DNA of 64,000 nucleotides from Paulownia fortunei (Eukaryota; Streptophyta; Magnoliopsida; Lamiales; Paulowniaceae): assembly GCA_019321725.1 (NCBI GenBank), contig CM033109.1, positions 12,121,993 through 12,185,992 on the forward strand, given 5' to 3'. Positions 46,793 to 57,199 of the stretch are shown in pieces. The translations under genes were made by a program, and so were the position numbers. Below the pieces are notes generated by a model that made no database searches, was not told the origin of the DNA, and saw nothing but the letters and a program-made list of their open reading frames with translations. The stretch's first letter is position 1; the number at the start of each line of letters is the position of its first letter.

Positions 46793-48391
46793 GTGTATTT
46801 TGACATATTTTTATATCAAATCCTTTATACTTTTATTACTTTATTCTTTTTAATATTATTATTTTATTAATATTTTGTGTTAGGGAATAAATGGAAGCAT
46901 GTTTCCAAATTTGTGCAATTTTTATAATTTGAGCATAACTTCATGATCAAAAGCCCTATGGGCCTAAAACTTGTTTCATTTGAAAGCCAAGAGATAGAGA
47001 TACATCCTTTCTTTTTGAAGTTCAACCCAATTAAATGTTTATTATAGCAGAAAATTCATTCAAATAGTTGCACAAAATGGATCATCAAAATTCGGATAAG
47101 AATTCAGCCTAGTATTGACTTATTTTACTAATTGGGTTATATCTGTTGAGACCAAATTTATTTTGGCCTGAAATTTGGATATGTTATACATAAGAGGTAG
47201 ATAAACAAGTTTTCTACAGATAAGATGGTGAGATAATGTGTCAAAATGGTAAAAACATAGGCTGCAAGTTGCTGCTGTTGTTAAAGGATGGCTCTTGGAC
47301 ATGAGTCGGTAATTTGACCATATCTCATTCATCCGACCACAAAATTTGACAAGAGATATATGAAAATATATTAGAGCCAAAAGATATATAATTTTTATTC
47401 TTTTTATGCATCTTCTAAATCTGGCTGTATCTGACCGAATAATGTAATTCAATTCAGTGGGTGAGAACTTGGTGTAAAAACTTACTAACTCTTAGAAACT
47501 AGCATACCACTTAATAAACCCCTCCATTATTTGTTTGGCCTCTAGCTTACTCCAAGTACTATAAAAAGGTCATGTATTAAGCTTGTAAGAGAGGGGGAGG
47601 GAGGAGGGGAGAGGGTTTCTTTAGGCTAAGTTTTCTAGTATTGTAAGTTTTCTACTAGTAATAAAAATGCATTCTCTAGTTTCTCTTATATTTTTAGTCT
47701 TTGCTACTATTATTATGCCTTTTTAAATTTTATTTTGTTGAGGAAAAAGGGTGAACTTCTTGATGGAGGAAGAGGAATGGTTATAAGGGTAGAAAATATT
47801 TAAGTATGTTGTATTATTATTTTAATTTTTGATTTAAATCCTACTTGTTTTGTGGTGATTCTTGATTTATATATCTCCAATGGCATAACAAATACTTTGG
47901 TTCATTTAGCTTATTGTACGATTTTACCCCATCGATTGTTAATGTAAAACCTTGATTTGTTGTTGACGAAGGTGTGCATAAATGCTTGATCCCATAAATA
48001 AATATTGACGTTAAGAGATAATTTACAATAGTAAGACAATATCATGATTACCTTATTGCATTAGTTATTTGATAATATCTTCTCATTGGAACCTTCATTA
48101 TGTATGGATTTCAATTGTGACAATTAATGGAGGTAAAAAGAATAAATAACCATTTCTTTATCCAAAACTTAAGGGTGTATCTCAAGTTCTCATTACTTTT
48201 ATTACTTCGATTTTTCTTTAGTTACAACATGCATTAATTGTTCATATATTTTGATTTACATAAACTCCATCTTTTTAGAAATATAAACTTGAATTTTTCA
48301 AATAACTTCCTTGTGGATCGACCTCAGGCTCACGAGAAATTTATTACTTAATACAACCTACACTTGGGTTTATAACCATAAAGTTTTAGCA
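46793..48391 (+). repeat. 3' LTR of the Athila-like insertion
   Basis: Pairs with 39713-41252. It starts near TTAAGTGTGTATTTTG (the TG start decayed) and ends AGTTTTAGCA. TATA-like box tataaaaag at 47560-47568. Confidence 0.9.
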
Positions 48392-48396
48392 ATTGT
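48392..48396. repeat. Target site duplication ATTGT, right copy
   Basis: Identical to 39708-39712 and directly abuts the LTR end. Confidence 0.85.
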
Positions 48397-48445
48397 TTAC
48401 CCCCTAAACAATAAAAGGTATAATTTTTCCTCCTAAATATTTTGA

Positions 48446-49000
48446 TATAATGTGAATTTATATTTATATCCTTATATATTAATTTTCATTTATTTTTCTT
48501 CTCATTTACAGTATCTTTTTAGTTATACTGTTATTCTTTTTTCATTGTTTATCAAATTTTTTCCACCCAACCACCCCTACCCCAACTACTACCACCCATC
48601 CTCCACCAAAACTTGTTGTTGCCAGCCCATAGCCATCGCCCCTGCCCACTCTAGCCTGTCACCCCTCCCTTCTTCTACCTAAATCACCGTATTCACCCCC
48701 TTCCCCGACACCCATACCATCGCCCAAATCTATCCTCTCCTCCTCCACCCAATCCAACCCCGTCACCCCAAGAACCAGCCAGTCTAATCATGCTCATCCC
48801 CTTCCTTACCAAATGATAAAGAAAAAAAATGAAAAAAGAGAAGCAAGGGACTGAGGTGGGTGGAAATGGTTTAGGGTGGGGCAGGAAAGGAAGGAGAGTT
48901 AAAAGAAAAAAATGAGAAAGGATGAAAAAACAAAAAATTGAAATTCATGATTTAAGGGTATTCATGTAAATTAATATCATATGGGGGGAAAGAAGAGTGT
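48446..49000. repeat. C-rich core of the Mutator-like element
   Basis: Bases 48565-48790 are markedly C-rich on the plus strand (repeated ccaccc, cccct), unlike anything nearby; the rest is purine-rich. An open frame at 48452-48682 is proline-rich and low-complexity. It could be captured host DNA (as in Pack-MULEs) or simple expansion. Confidence 0.4.
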
Positions 49001-49095
49001 TAAATCCAATTATTTAGGGGTAGTTATTTTTTGTTGTTTAGGGGGATATATGAAACACAACCCATAGTTGATGGGGATGTCAAGTGAATTTTACC

Positions 49096-49391
49096 ATATA
49101 GAACATAATGAAATGATTTGAGTTAGATTGATCATAATTAGCGAATGGATTCACAACTCACTTTTGAAATTAATTTCATATATTAAGATGATGAAAATAA
49201 TAGATGGCCTATTGGTAAAAATTGATTTCATGTTAAAACTCCTCTAAATCATTGTAACCCTAAATGTATACTCATTCAATATGTAAACTCATCCTAAAAT
49301 AATGACTGATGGTAAGATCATGAAAGTTCATTTAATGTAGACATCTCTATCACATATGATGGGCATCTTTTATTTAAGCTCAATAAATTTA
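49096..49391. other. No recognisable feature
   Basis: AT-rich spacer between two small transposon remnants. Confidence 0.5.
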
Positions 49392-49807
49392 GGGTGAATT
49401 ATAAAAATTATTTTTAAAATTTGGTCTAATTATAAAAAAAAATCAGCTAATTATCAAAATTACAAACACCCCTTATTAACAAATGGATCTTGTCAAACTA
49501 ATGAAATTGGTGAAAAGTCAAAATTACCCTTAAATGTTTTTTGTTTAAGCTAAAATTTGGAAAATGTGAAGAGACAACTTTACCCTCAAGTCAAAATAAA
49601 GGGTAAATTACAAAAACTACATTTAACCTATTTAAAAAAAATCCAGTTATCTTTAAAATTATAAATGCCCTTTATTTTACAATATCCCCATTAGTAGGCG
49701 CAATTTTTAAAATAGAAATAAATGTAAAGGGATATTTGTAATTTACAAAATTAGATGGGTTTTTCTCTAAATAGCCCAACCCTCAAGAGTAGTTTTTGTA
49801 ATTCACC
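49392..49807. mobile_element. MITE with Mutator-like ends
   Basis: GGTGAATTATAAAAA-type left end (49392) and TTTTTGTAATTCACC right end (49807) are inverted repeats. A second left-type end, gggtaaattacaaaaactac, lies inside at 49601, so this is either a nested pair or an internally duplicated end. Non-coding. Confidence 0.6.
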
Positions 49808-49954
49808 AAAAAATAAATATCAATTATTCATCCTATTAATCATGATCCGGCGATCTATAATTTTTTACTTTAAAAATAAAAATAAAAACAAAACATTAAA
49901 AAATAAAAAACTCCCACACACCCCCACCTCCATCGTGAACAGGCCATACACACA

Positions 49955-50090
49955 CACACAGATGTATATACATCCGTGTAATATACACTGTGTGTATATA
50001 TATATATATATGATAAATACACTTATGATATTATAAATAAACTTGTATATGTGTACATATATACGTATATATATACATAAAGGGAATTTG
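49955..50090. repeat. AC and AT microsatellites
   Basis: (AC)n near 49951-49962, (TA)n near 49996-50010 and a mixed tatgtgtacatat block at 50045-50077. Confidence 0.8.
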
Positions 50091-50216
50091 CACCATTGGG
50101 GAAGGGGAAGATAGGGTTAGGTTGGGCTTGGGAATGAGGGGATTTGCATTGGGAAGGGCGGGGGGATGGGGGTAGGGTTGGCTGGGAAGGGGAATTTGGG
50201 ATGAGAGGGATAGGGA
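50086..50216 (+). repeat. G-rich tract with G-quadruplex potential
   Basis: At least ten runs of three or more G on the plus strand. The densest part, 50151-50193, reads gggaagggcggggggatggg and continues with further G runs. It abuts the outer end of the Y-element LTR at 50217. Confidence 0.7.
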
Positions 50217-51355
50217 TGTCAGGTTTGCTTGATTTCGGGGCATGCACAGTGGAAAAATAAAGTTTTCAAAACAAGCATACTATAACAATTACAACAATAT
50301 TGCGGATCCGATACGATTTTAATGATCTTGCAAATTCTAATAGTTGTAAAAACAAGACCAAAGTTTTAATTTATACCTTTCAGCACTTCGACTGTCATAA
50401 AGTATGAAGTAATCAATTGCTAGGCCCCTTCTGAATTTTGATTCATAGGAATCCAAGCATCTCCCCTCTAAAGTAGTCCACATGTTGAGCAGGAACACGA
50501 AATCCGAACTTCACTAGTAATCTAGATTCTTTTACTAATATAATTTTTGGAGTGAATTTAGTTAATATTAATTCTTAGTATCAACTTGTGATCCAAGAAT
50601 TAATACTTTGAAGAATGATGGAATTTTGCCAGAAGAAAAGATGGAGCAAGGAAAACTTTTTTCTCTATCATTATTCTTAATGGCTGAAAATTTGGAGAAT
50701 TATTCCTCGAATTTTTGACTCTTTAGTATTTATATTAGGGGTCCGAAATTCCAAGAGTCCCACTTTTGGTATTTTTGGCCTTTTTTTTATTAGTTGAAAA
50801 GTTTTTGGTGGATTTCAAATATTCCAAAAATTTTCAACTCTATCTCTTAGATCTTCTAAAAATACGTAGAGACTTCCAAGAATATCAAATTCTTGAGTTC
50901 CATCATTTTTCAGCAACCATTGCGTGCATCTAATAATGGACCTCTTTGAATTGGACTTGGACTTAAAATAATTTTCACAATTAATTTAATTAATTATTTA
51001 AACCCAAATTCAAATAATGAATTCTATCTAGCACACCTAATAAATTAAGCTCAATTAAAAAATCTAATTATTTAATTGAGTAGGTTAGTTTAATAATTAA
51101 ATTAATTTATAGTGTACGTAATTAATTTGATCCTATTTAATAATTATTTCACTCTAATTAGGCTTGCTAATCTTATTAGGTCTAATTAAATAATCTAATT
51201 ATTTAATTAAATAATTAATTTAACTAATTGAATTAATTTAAGTCCCAATTAATTGATCTCCATTAATTAATTGGATTCAACACATGAAATCCTAAGTTAG
51301 AAATGTTTCATCTCAAATTGTGTGTGATACTTTAGGTTCACAACTAAGCTAATAG
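50217..51355 (-). repeat. 3' LTR (partial) of copia element Y
   Basis: The minus-strand end CCTGACA is at 50217. It parallels 60580-61259 and 55969-56367 and the plus-strand copies, including the reverse of the cacacaatttgagatg phrase at 51310-51335. The LTR 5' part is missing; at about 51356 it joins the interior of a family B LTR. The flank beyond 50217 is the G-rich tract. Confidence 0.8.
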
Positions 51356-52233
51356 TTATGATATTTTGGTTGGCCACTACTAGTGTACCAAGGCATGCGA
51401 GGGTACTTATGTGATATTTTGGAGCACCGTGAGTGTTACTTCTCGGAGGATCATAGGAGTTGACAGGGGGTGTGCTTCTGGTGGTCACGAGAAGGTGGAC
51501 CAATTGACTGTGCCCTTGTTGACTCCGCCGATAGGAAGACTTCTGGAGGATCACAGGGGAAGACAGGGAGTGGACCTCTGGTGATCCTAAGAGATGGCCC
51601 CTGGACTGAGTCAATTTTTTTATAACCAATTGATTATTGATATTGTGCAGAGCTCTATCCGGTGTATAGTAGGTAGGCCAAGGGGCCAATAAAATGAAGT
51701 GATTTTTAATAAAAACTCTTTATTTTATAAGTACTCAAATTCGACACATTTATAGCATTATATGTTAGAGGTAAGTTGCATGAGATTTTATATTATACTC
51801 TTGCCATGCATGATTTTTACTTATTAAGCGTTAGCTCATGTAGTTTATGCATCATAGGTGAGCATGGTGAGACTTGAGACCTCTCGTTTATTGGGCTGGC
51901 AGTGGAGCTCCTATAGGCTTTCAAAGATCAATGTATTTGGATAACATCCTATTGTGCTATTTTATGGGCTGCACTTTTGATTTTACAGTTTATTGTATAA
52001 TATTAGTAACTTTATCCTATATATCACTTTGTTTTAAAAAAACTCCTTTGTGACAGAGAGTTTGAGTTTGTGATGATTTTGATAGACCTTGTTAATGTTT
52101 TAATAACTACCTATGTATATATATAGTGTTATATGATGTGAAAGTACTTTACTTTTATCAATGTTTTGTTAAACTAACTAGGAAAAAAAGAAAAGTTATA
52201 TATATGTATACATATTGTTGGGAGGTTGTGACA
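51356..52233 (-). repeat. Family B LTR fragment inserted in copia Y
   Basis: On the minus strand it starts TGTCACAACCTCC at 52233, directly after copia pol codons, and runs about 880 bp, matching 5335-6240. Its other end is lost by deletion into the copia LTR. An ORF at 51297-51689 spans the junction and is not considered a gene. Confidence 0.8.
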
Positions 52234-52238
52234 ACTTT

Positions 52239-53422
52239 GCCATTTCTATCTAATAGAAACTCTTCCCATAACAAGGTGGCATTCCTCAAAATAAACAGTT
52301 TTTGCTCTAAGGAGTCATATAAATAGTATCTAATGGATTCCTTTAGATACCTCATGAATTTGTATAAACTGGATCTCATATCTAATTTATCTCCCACTTG
52401 TTACTTTACGTAAGCAACACACTCCCAGACCATAAAGTATTTGTAAGAGGGTGGTTTCCCACACCACATCTCATATGATATTTTGGGCATCAACTTTGAT
52501 GGTACTTTATTTATTAGATATGCCGTTGTTTCTAGAGCATAGCCCCAAAATGAAAGAGGAAGTCCAGCAAAACTCATCATTAATCGAATCATGTCTAATA
52601 GGGTCCAATTCCTATTATCTACAACTCTGTTAAGTTGGGGATTAGCAAGAGGGGTCCACTGAGAGAGAATCTCATTCTCTTTTAGATAATAAAAAAACTC
52701 TATGCTCAAGTATTCATCTTCTCGATTTGATTAAAATGTCTCAATACTTAGCTAGTGTATTTCTCCACATCGCATCTGAATTCTTTGAACTTTTCAAATG
52801 TTTCAAATTTGTACCTCATAAGAAAGAAATAACCATGCCTAGAAAAATCATCGGTGAAGGTTATAAAGTAGTGATAGTTACCACGGGCACTAATACTTAG
52901 TGGCCCACTTACATCCGAATGGAGCAAATCCAATAGATCTTTGGCTAGCTCTACTTGTCCAATAAATGATGATTTACTCATCTTTCCCTTAAGACATGAC
53001 TCACATGTTGGCATTAATTGCTCTTTCAAAAGATCGAACAATTGGGCTAACTTGTGAATTCTCTTTTAAGAGATGTGACTTAATCTAGCATGCCATAAAA
53101 GTTGGAAACTTTTATGGGAGTTATGGGGAGTAATAAAATATAAACCATTCATTAATATACCAGAGCTAATCAAAACCGAATCTCAAAAAATAGAATAGTT
53201 TCCATGTTTTATTGAAAAAGCAAAACCTTCTCCATCCAAAACATGAATGGCGATAATGTTCTTAATTATCTCTGGAATATAAAGAAAATTATTTAAGACT
53301 AAAATAACTCCATTTCTTAAAGCTAAGTTCAGACTTCCTATGGCTAATGTAACAACCTTTGCTCCATTCCCCAACTGCAGGACCGTCTCTTCTCTACTTA
53401 GCATCCTACTTCTTGCCATCAC
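52239..53422 (-). pseudogene. Copia Y pol remnant: gag-pre-integrase and integrase
   Basis: Minus-strand blocks: 53422-53183 (LGNGAKVVTLAIGSLNL, end of protease region and gag-pre-integrase); 53041-52748 (TCESCLKGKMSKSSF zinc-binding part, LLHSDVSGPLS and FITFTDDFSRHGY carrying integrase catalytic residues); 52709-52401 (MIRLMMSFAGLPLSFWGYAL, SYEMWCGKPPSYKY); 52397-52240 (DNRNGKVV-like end). RT and RNase H are missing, replaced by the family B fragment at 52233. This is the common TNT-like copia lineage with tRNA-iMet primer. Stops between blocks show it is dead. Confidence 0.85.
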
Positions 53423-53523
53423 CTGCAGATCATTACAAAGATGAGACCCATAGCCGGTATCCAGTAGCTAAGAAGCATCGTTAACTGATAACTTAATTTC
53501 AACAAAATAAATACCTGAACTCT

Positions 53524-54325
53524 TCAGGCTTGCAATGTACTCTTTGCAGTTCCTCTTTCAATATCCAGGTTTACCATGGTAGTGGCATTATCATTAGCTT
53601 TGGAACTCTTTGAGACCCCACCAGTTGCCATTATGCCTTTGTACTTTGAGGAACGTTTCCCCCTTCCTTTTTTCTTCTTGGGTTGTGCATCCTTCGAGTT
53701 GGAAGAGGATCTAACAAGCATGACAGGCTTGTCCTTTATCATAGTAGACTCTATCGTCTTCAAAATATTAACCAGCTCACAAAGGCTAGTTTTCATCTTA
53801 TTCGTGTTGAAGTTAACAACGAAAGTGTCAAACGATGGAGGCAGAGACTGTAGGATGAGATCCAAATACAGTCGTTATCCATAACAACTCTAAGTGATTC
53901 AAGCCTTTCTATTAGGCCTATCATCTTCATCCCATGATCATGGACTGAAGATTTTGCCATCATACAGGCCCTGAAAAGCTCTTTCGAGAGCTGATATCTC
54001 TCCTACCTATTGTGTTCCCCATACAACTCTTGTAGGTGAACATAGATATCATGCGCATGCGCATGTACCTCGTGTTGCCTCTGTAGCTTGTTTGACATCG
54101 ATACCATCACATATCATCGTGCTTGTAGATCATCCTCAACTTGTTGTTGATACTCTACAAGCTCCTTTTCGGTTCCATTGGCGGACCTGCCGGCGAAGAA
54201 ACATCAAGGACGTTGGATTTCTTCTTAAATTGTAAAACAATCTTGAGGCTCCTAATCTAATAGACAAAGTTGGGTCCACTTAATTTATTGGTGTCCAGCA
54301 TAGATGGAAGGTGTTAGCCATTTTA
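53524..54325 (-). pseudogene. Copia Y gag
   Basis: It starts near 54325 with a LDTNKLSGPNFVYW phrase, breaks repeatedly, and is open at 53865-53524: MDLILQSLPPSFDTFVVNFN, then a lysine-rich stretch (PKKKKGRGKR) toward the zinc-knuckle region. These are standard words of this copia gag (UBN2-type domain). A palindromic alternating purine-pyrimidine tract lies at 54050-54065. Confidence 0.8.
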
Positions 54326-55950
54326 TAGACGATCTACAAAAACTTAAACAAGGCTGAAATTTAGTATTCTTTCAAAAATATATTCATGTATAATAAGGTC
54401 TTTAACAATAAATGTCTCCTACTATATTATTTGAATTCCATCAACCCCAATGGAAATTTAGAAAATCATATTTCGTAGTGGGCCTGAGGCCGAATCAATA
54501 TGTTGTATACCCTAATTTTATGAGCCAATAAAACATGTTGAAAGATAGTTAACTTTTAACAATTACATCTCCATACAACCCTTAAGATATTTTACATCAT
54601 TTCTTCCCATGTACCCCAATTTTATGAGCCATATGATACTAAGTGTCAAGCAAAACCTATTAAACTTCCATGTAGATGGAGCATCAAAATGTTCCTTGAC
54701 TCACAACCAACATAGAGACGAGTCCATCACATGGGCATCACCATACTTAATATAGAGCACAACTTTCCATCATAAAATCATTCCACAACCTATGGACAGT
54801 GACTAAGTGAGGTAGCATCATCATGTCATCTACTTTTGATTATAAGCTTGGATTGTTGGGTCTAACCCAATTTTATCCATATTTGCTTGAAATTGATATT
54901 GCAAAAAATTATTTACTTGATTTAAATTCAAGTGGGGTTATTTATTTTAATCAAGACCTCATCACTTTTAATCATAGTTTATTCAATGTGTTTTCATTCA
55001 AATGATGGCAAGCATATCATTTGAAAATATTAAATGAACCCTACGCATGCATCTATTGCATATATAACTTAGATAATCATGGGTCAATCTTATGCGATCC
55101 TTTTAAGTCAAAAATGGATTTAGGTCAATTTAAGGGCAATAAAATGGAAATATAAACTAATTTATATTACATGAATATATCATATACATTTATGGGCCTC
55201 TCTTTGATTCTCCATCTGTGTTTTTCTTCTTGTCCACCAAAAATAAAAGAAAAACCTCACTTATGCTACTCTCATTTCAAAAATTCAAAGTCCATACAAA
55301 GAAAGAATAAGAGACTCGCAGGTCTTATTTTAAAACCCAAAAACATAATAATCCAATCACATTGATCAAAGGGCTCCATGATCATCCTATATTTGCATAT
55401 AAACATATTCTATAAATTTTTAAAAGCAAGTAAGTTTACCATCCATTTAAAATCATAATTTCAAGACTTGGGATAAAATCACAATTTTTCAAAAACATAA
55501 AATTAATAGTTTATTTAAAAATTCAAAAATTAAATTGTGCAAATTAACATGATGGGGTGTCTAACAGCTCCGCAGATGGCTGCCAAGTGCACTCGGCGTT
55601 CAGGTAGTGTGCGTGCCTGTGCACAAAGATAGGATGCATGCACGTAACCATTCTATGCACACCTAGCTTGCACGTCGAATGTGCAGGCTACCTAACTGCC
55701 ACCCATCGCGCCCGAGCTAGGTGCTGCTGGCATGCAGCGAATGCAGGCAGCAGCCCGTACACACACACAACCACGACAGCTCCTGCCCTAGGCCGATGAT
55801 GGTTATTTTATTATTTTTGCATCATATCATTAATTTAAAAATTAAATAAAATTGTAGAATATTTAAATCTCAATCAGAAATATAATTTTCAATCAGAATT
55901 CAATAATTAAATTCACAAACATAAATCAAACCTAATTAGAATTGCGCAAA
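54326..55950 (-). repeat. Copia Y leader with GC-rich island (55562-55800)
   Basis: About 1.6 kb of non-coding DNA between primer site and gag. The island has high GC and many GCAC/GTGC/CGCG words. Short ORFs at 54823-55005 and 55171-55365 are not credible. Confidence 0.6.
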
Positions 55951-55967
55951 CCATGGCTTTTATACCA
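55951..55967 (-). other. Copia Y primer-binding site, tRNA-iMet type
   Basis: The minus strand reads TGGTATAAAAGCCATGG next to the CCTAATA LTR end; two changes from the standard site. Confidence 0.8.
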
Positions 55968-55968
55968 G

Positions 55969-56367
55969 TATTAGGTTTGCTTGATTTCGAGGTATGCATA
56001 GCAAAAAAATAAAATTTTTAAAACAAGCATGCTATAAAAATTAGAGCGGCATGCCAAATCCGTTATGATTTTAACGATCTCGTAAATTTTAATGGTTGTA
56101 AAAATAAAAATAAAATTTTTGATAAACACCTTTGAGCACTCTGACTGTCGTAGGGTATGAGTAATAAATTTCTAGCCCATTTTTAAATTATGATTAATAC
56201 AAATCCAGGCATCTTCCCTCTAAAATAGTCTACATATTGAGCAAGAACACGGAATCAGAACTCCGCTAGCAATCATGATTCTTTTACTAACCTAGTTTTT
56301 AGAGTGAATTTAGTGAATATTAATTCTTAGTATCAACTTGTGATAAACAAATTAATACTTTGAAGAA
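55969..56367 (-). repeat. Copia family A LTR, right end (left side of inversion)
   Basis: It parallels 50217-50640. It is followed by a primer site on one side (so it served element Y as 5' LTR) and stops at 56367 at the inversion breakpoint. Its missing remainder is at 60097-61259 in opposite orientation. Confidence 0.85.
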
Positions 56368-57194
56368 GCCGTTGGTGGGAAGACTTCTGAAGGTTCATAG
56401 AGAAAGACAAGGGGTGGAACTCTAGTGATCCCAAGAGATGGCCCGTCGATCTGTTTATGGCTATGTGATTAGTATATTATTGAGAGATCTATTCGATATA
56501 TAGTAGGTGGACCAAGGCCCAATGATGGAAAATAACTTTGAATGAACTATTTTTGATACATGAGTTTACATTTTTGTCATGATCTCCTAGAAATGCATCG
56601 CATATATGTTGGATTATCTCTTCAACATGCATGATTTTCACTTACTGAGCATGAGCTCATGTAGTTCATGCATTATAGGTAAGCATGGTGATACCTGACT
56701 CTGAGGCTTACTGGGTTGGTTGTTGGAGCTCCTACAGGCTTCTGAGGATCAATGTACATGGATCACGACCTGTTGGGTTGTGTTGTGGGCATATTCTAAT
56801 TTTAATAATCATTATTATTGTGTAAATTATTGTCTATATATAAAGGGTTACAAGATACAAAATATCCTTACTTCTTCTAAAAGTATAGACTATTATTTAG
56901 AATTTTGAGTCTATCGTATTATAACTTTGGGATGTCGTGTCCTATATTACTCTTAAAATTTTATAGTAAATAAGTTTGAGAATAGCATGACTGTGATGGG
57001 TGTTGTGTTTTTTTATATAAACGATAATTTTTCTATATACAGGTTATATGTAAGAAAACACTTTTACTATTTTTCAAAGTACTACAGTTAACAAAATAAT
57101 TATATATATATATATATACACATGTACACACATGTGCTACCTTGTCAAAATTATTATTGTATCAACTTCTATATTTAGTGGTGGAGGTGTTACA
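56368..57194 (-). repeat. Family B LTR, first half, split by inversion
   Basis: On the minus strand it starts TGTAACACCTCC at 57194 and matches 5335-6070, ending at the inversion breakpoint. The second half is at 61260-63601. Confidence 0.85.
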
Positions 57195-57199
57195 TAAGT
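57195..57199. repeat. Displaced target site duplication (ACTTA on minus strand)
   Basis: Plus-strand TAAGT directly abuts the family B start. The partner ACTTA is at 63602-63606. The uninterrupted copia Y site has a single ACTTA near 53396-53400. Confidence 0.8.

Larger units (their letters stand above)
39713..48391 (+). mobile_element. Complete but defective Athila-like Ty3/gypsy insertion
   Basis: Two LTRs, tRNA-Asp primer site, gag, protease and a perfect ATTGT target duplication define an 8.68 kb insertion. Its interior is abnormal. RT and RNase H are missing, integrase DNA (43706-44815) is reversed, and the 3' part of a LOG gene follows on the plus strand (44816-45068). A non-coding region runs to the 3' LTR. 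It cannot transpose on its own. Confidence 0.9.
39669..49095. mobile_element. Small Mutator-like element split by a gypsy insertion
   Basis: GGTAAAAT at 39669 is matched by ATTTTACC ending at 49095. Once the gypsy insertion is discounted, the left arm (39669-39712 joined to 48397-48445) pairs with the right arm (about 49000-49095) over some 90 bp; words such as tttaccccctaaacaa and ttgtttaggggg match. Without the gypsy the element is only about 750 bp, with a C-rich core. Long inverted ends suit a Mutator-like family. No target duplication was recognised. Confidence 0.6.

Noticed and set aside
48452..48682. Proline- and serine-rich frame
   Set aside because: C-rich low-complexity DNA in a small DNA transposon; no start context or domain.
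50023..50247. Proline-rich minus-strand frames
   Set aside because: They translate the G-rich tract and microsatellites; artefact of simple sequence.
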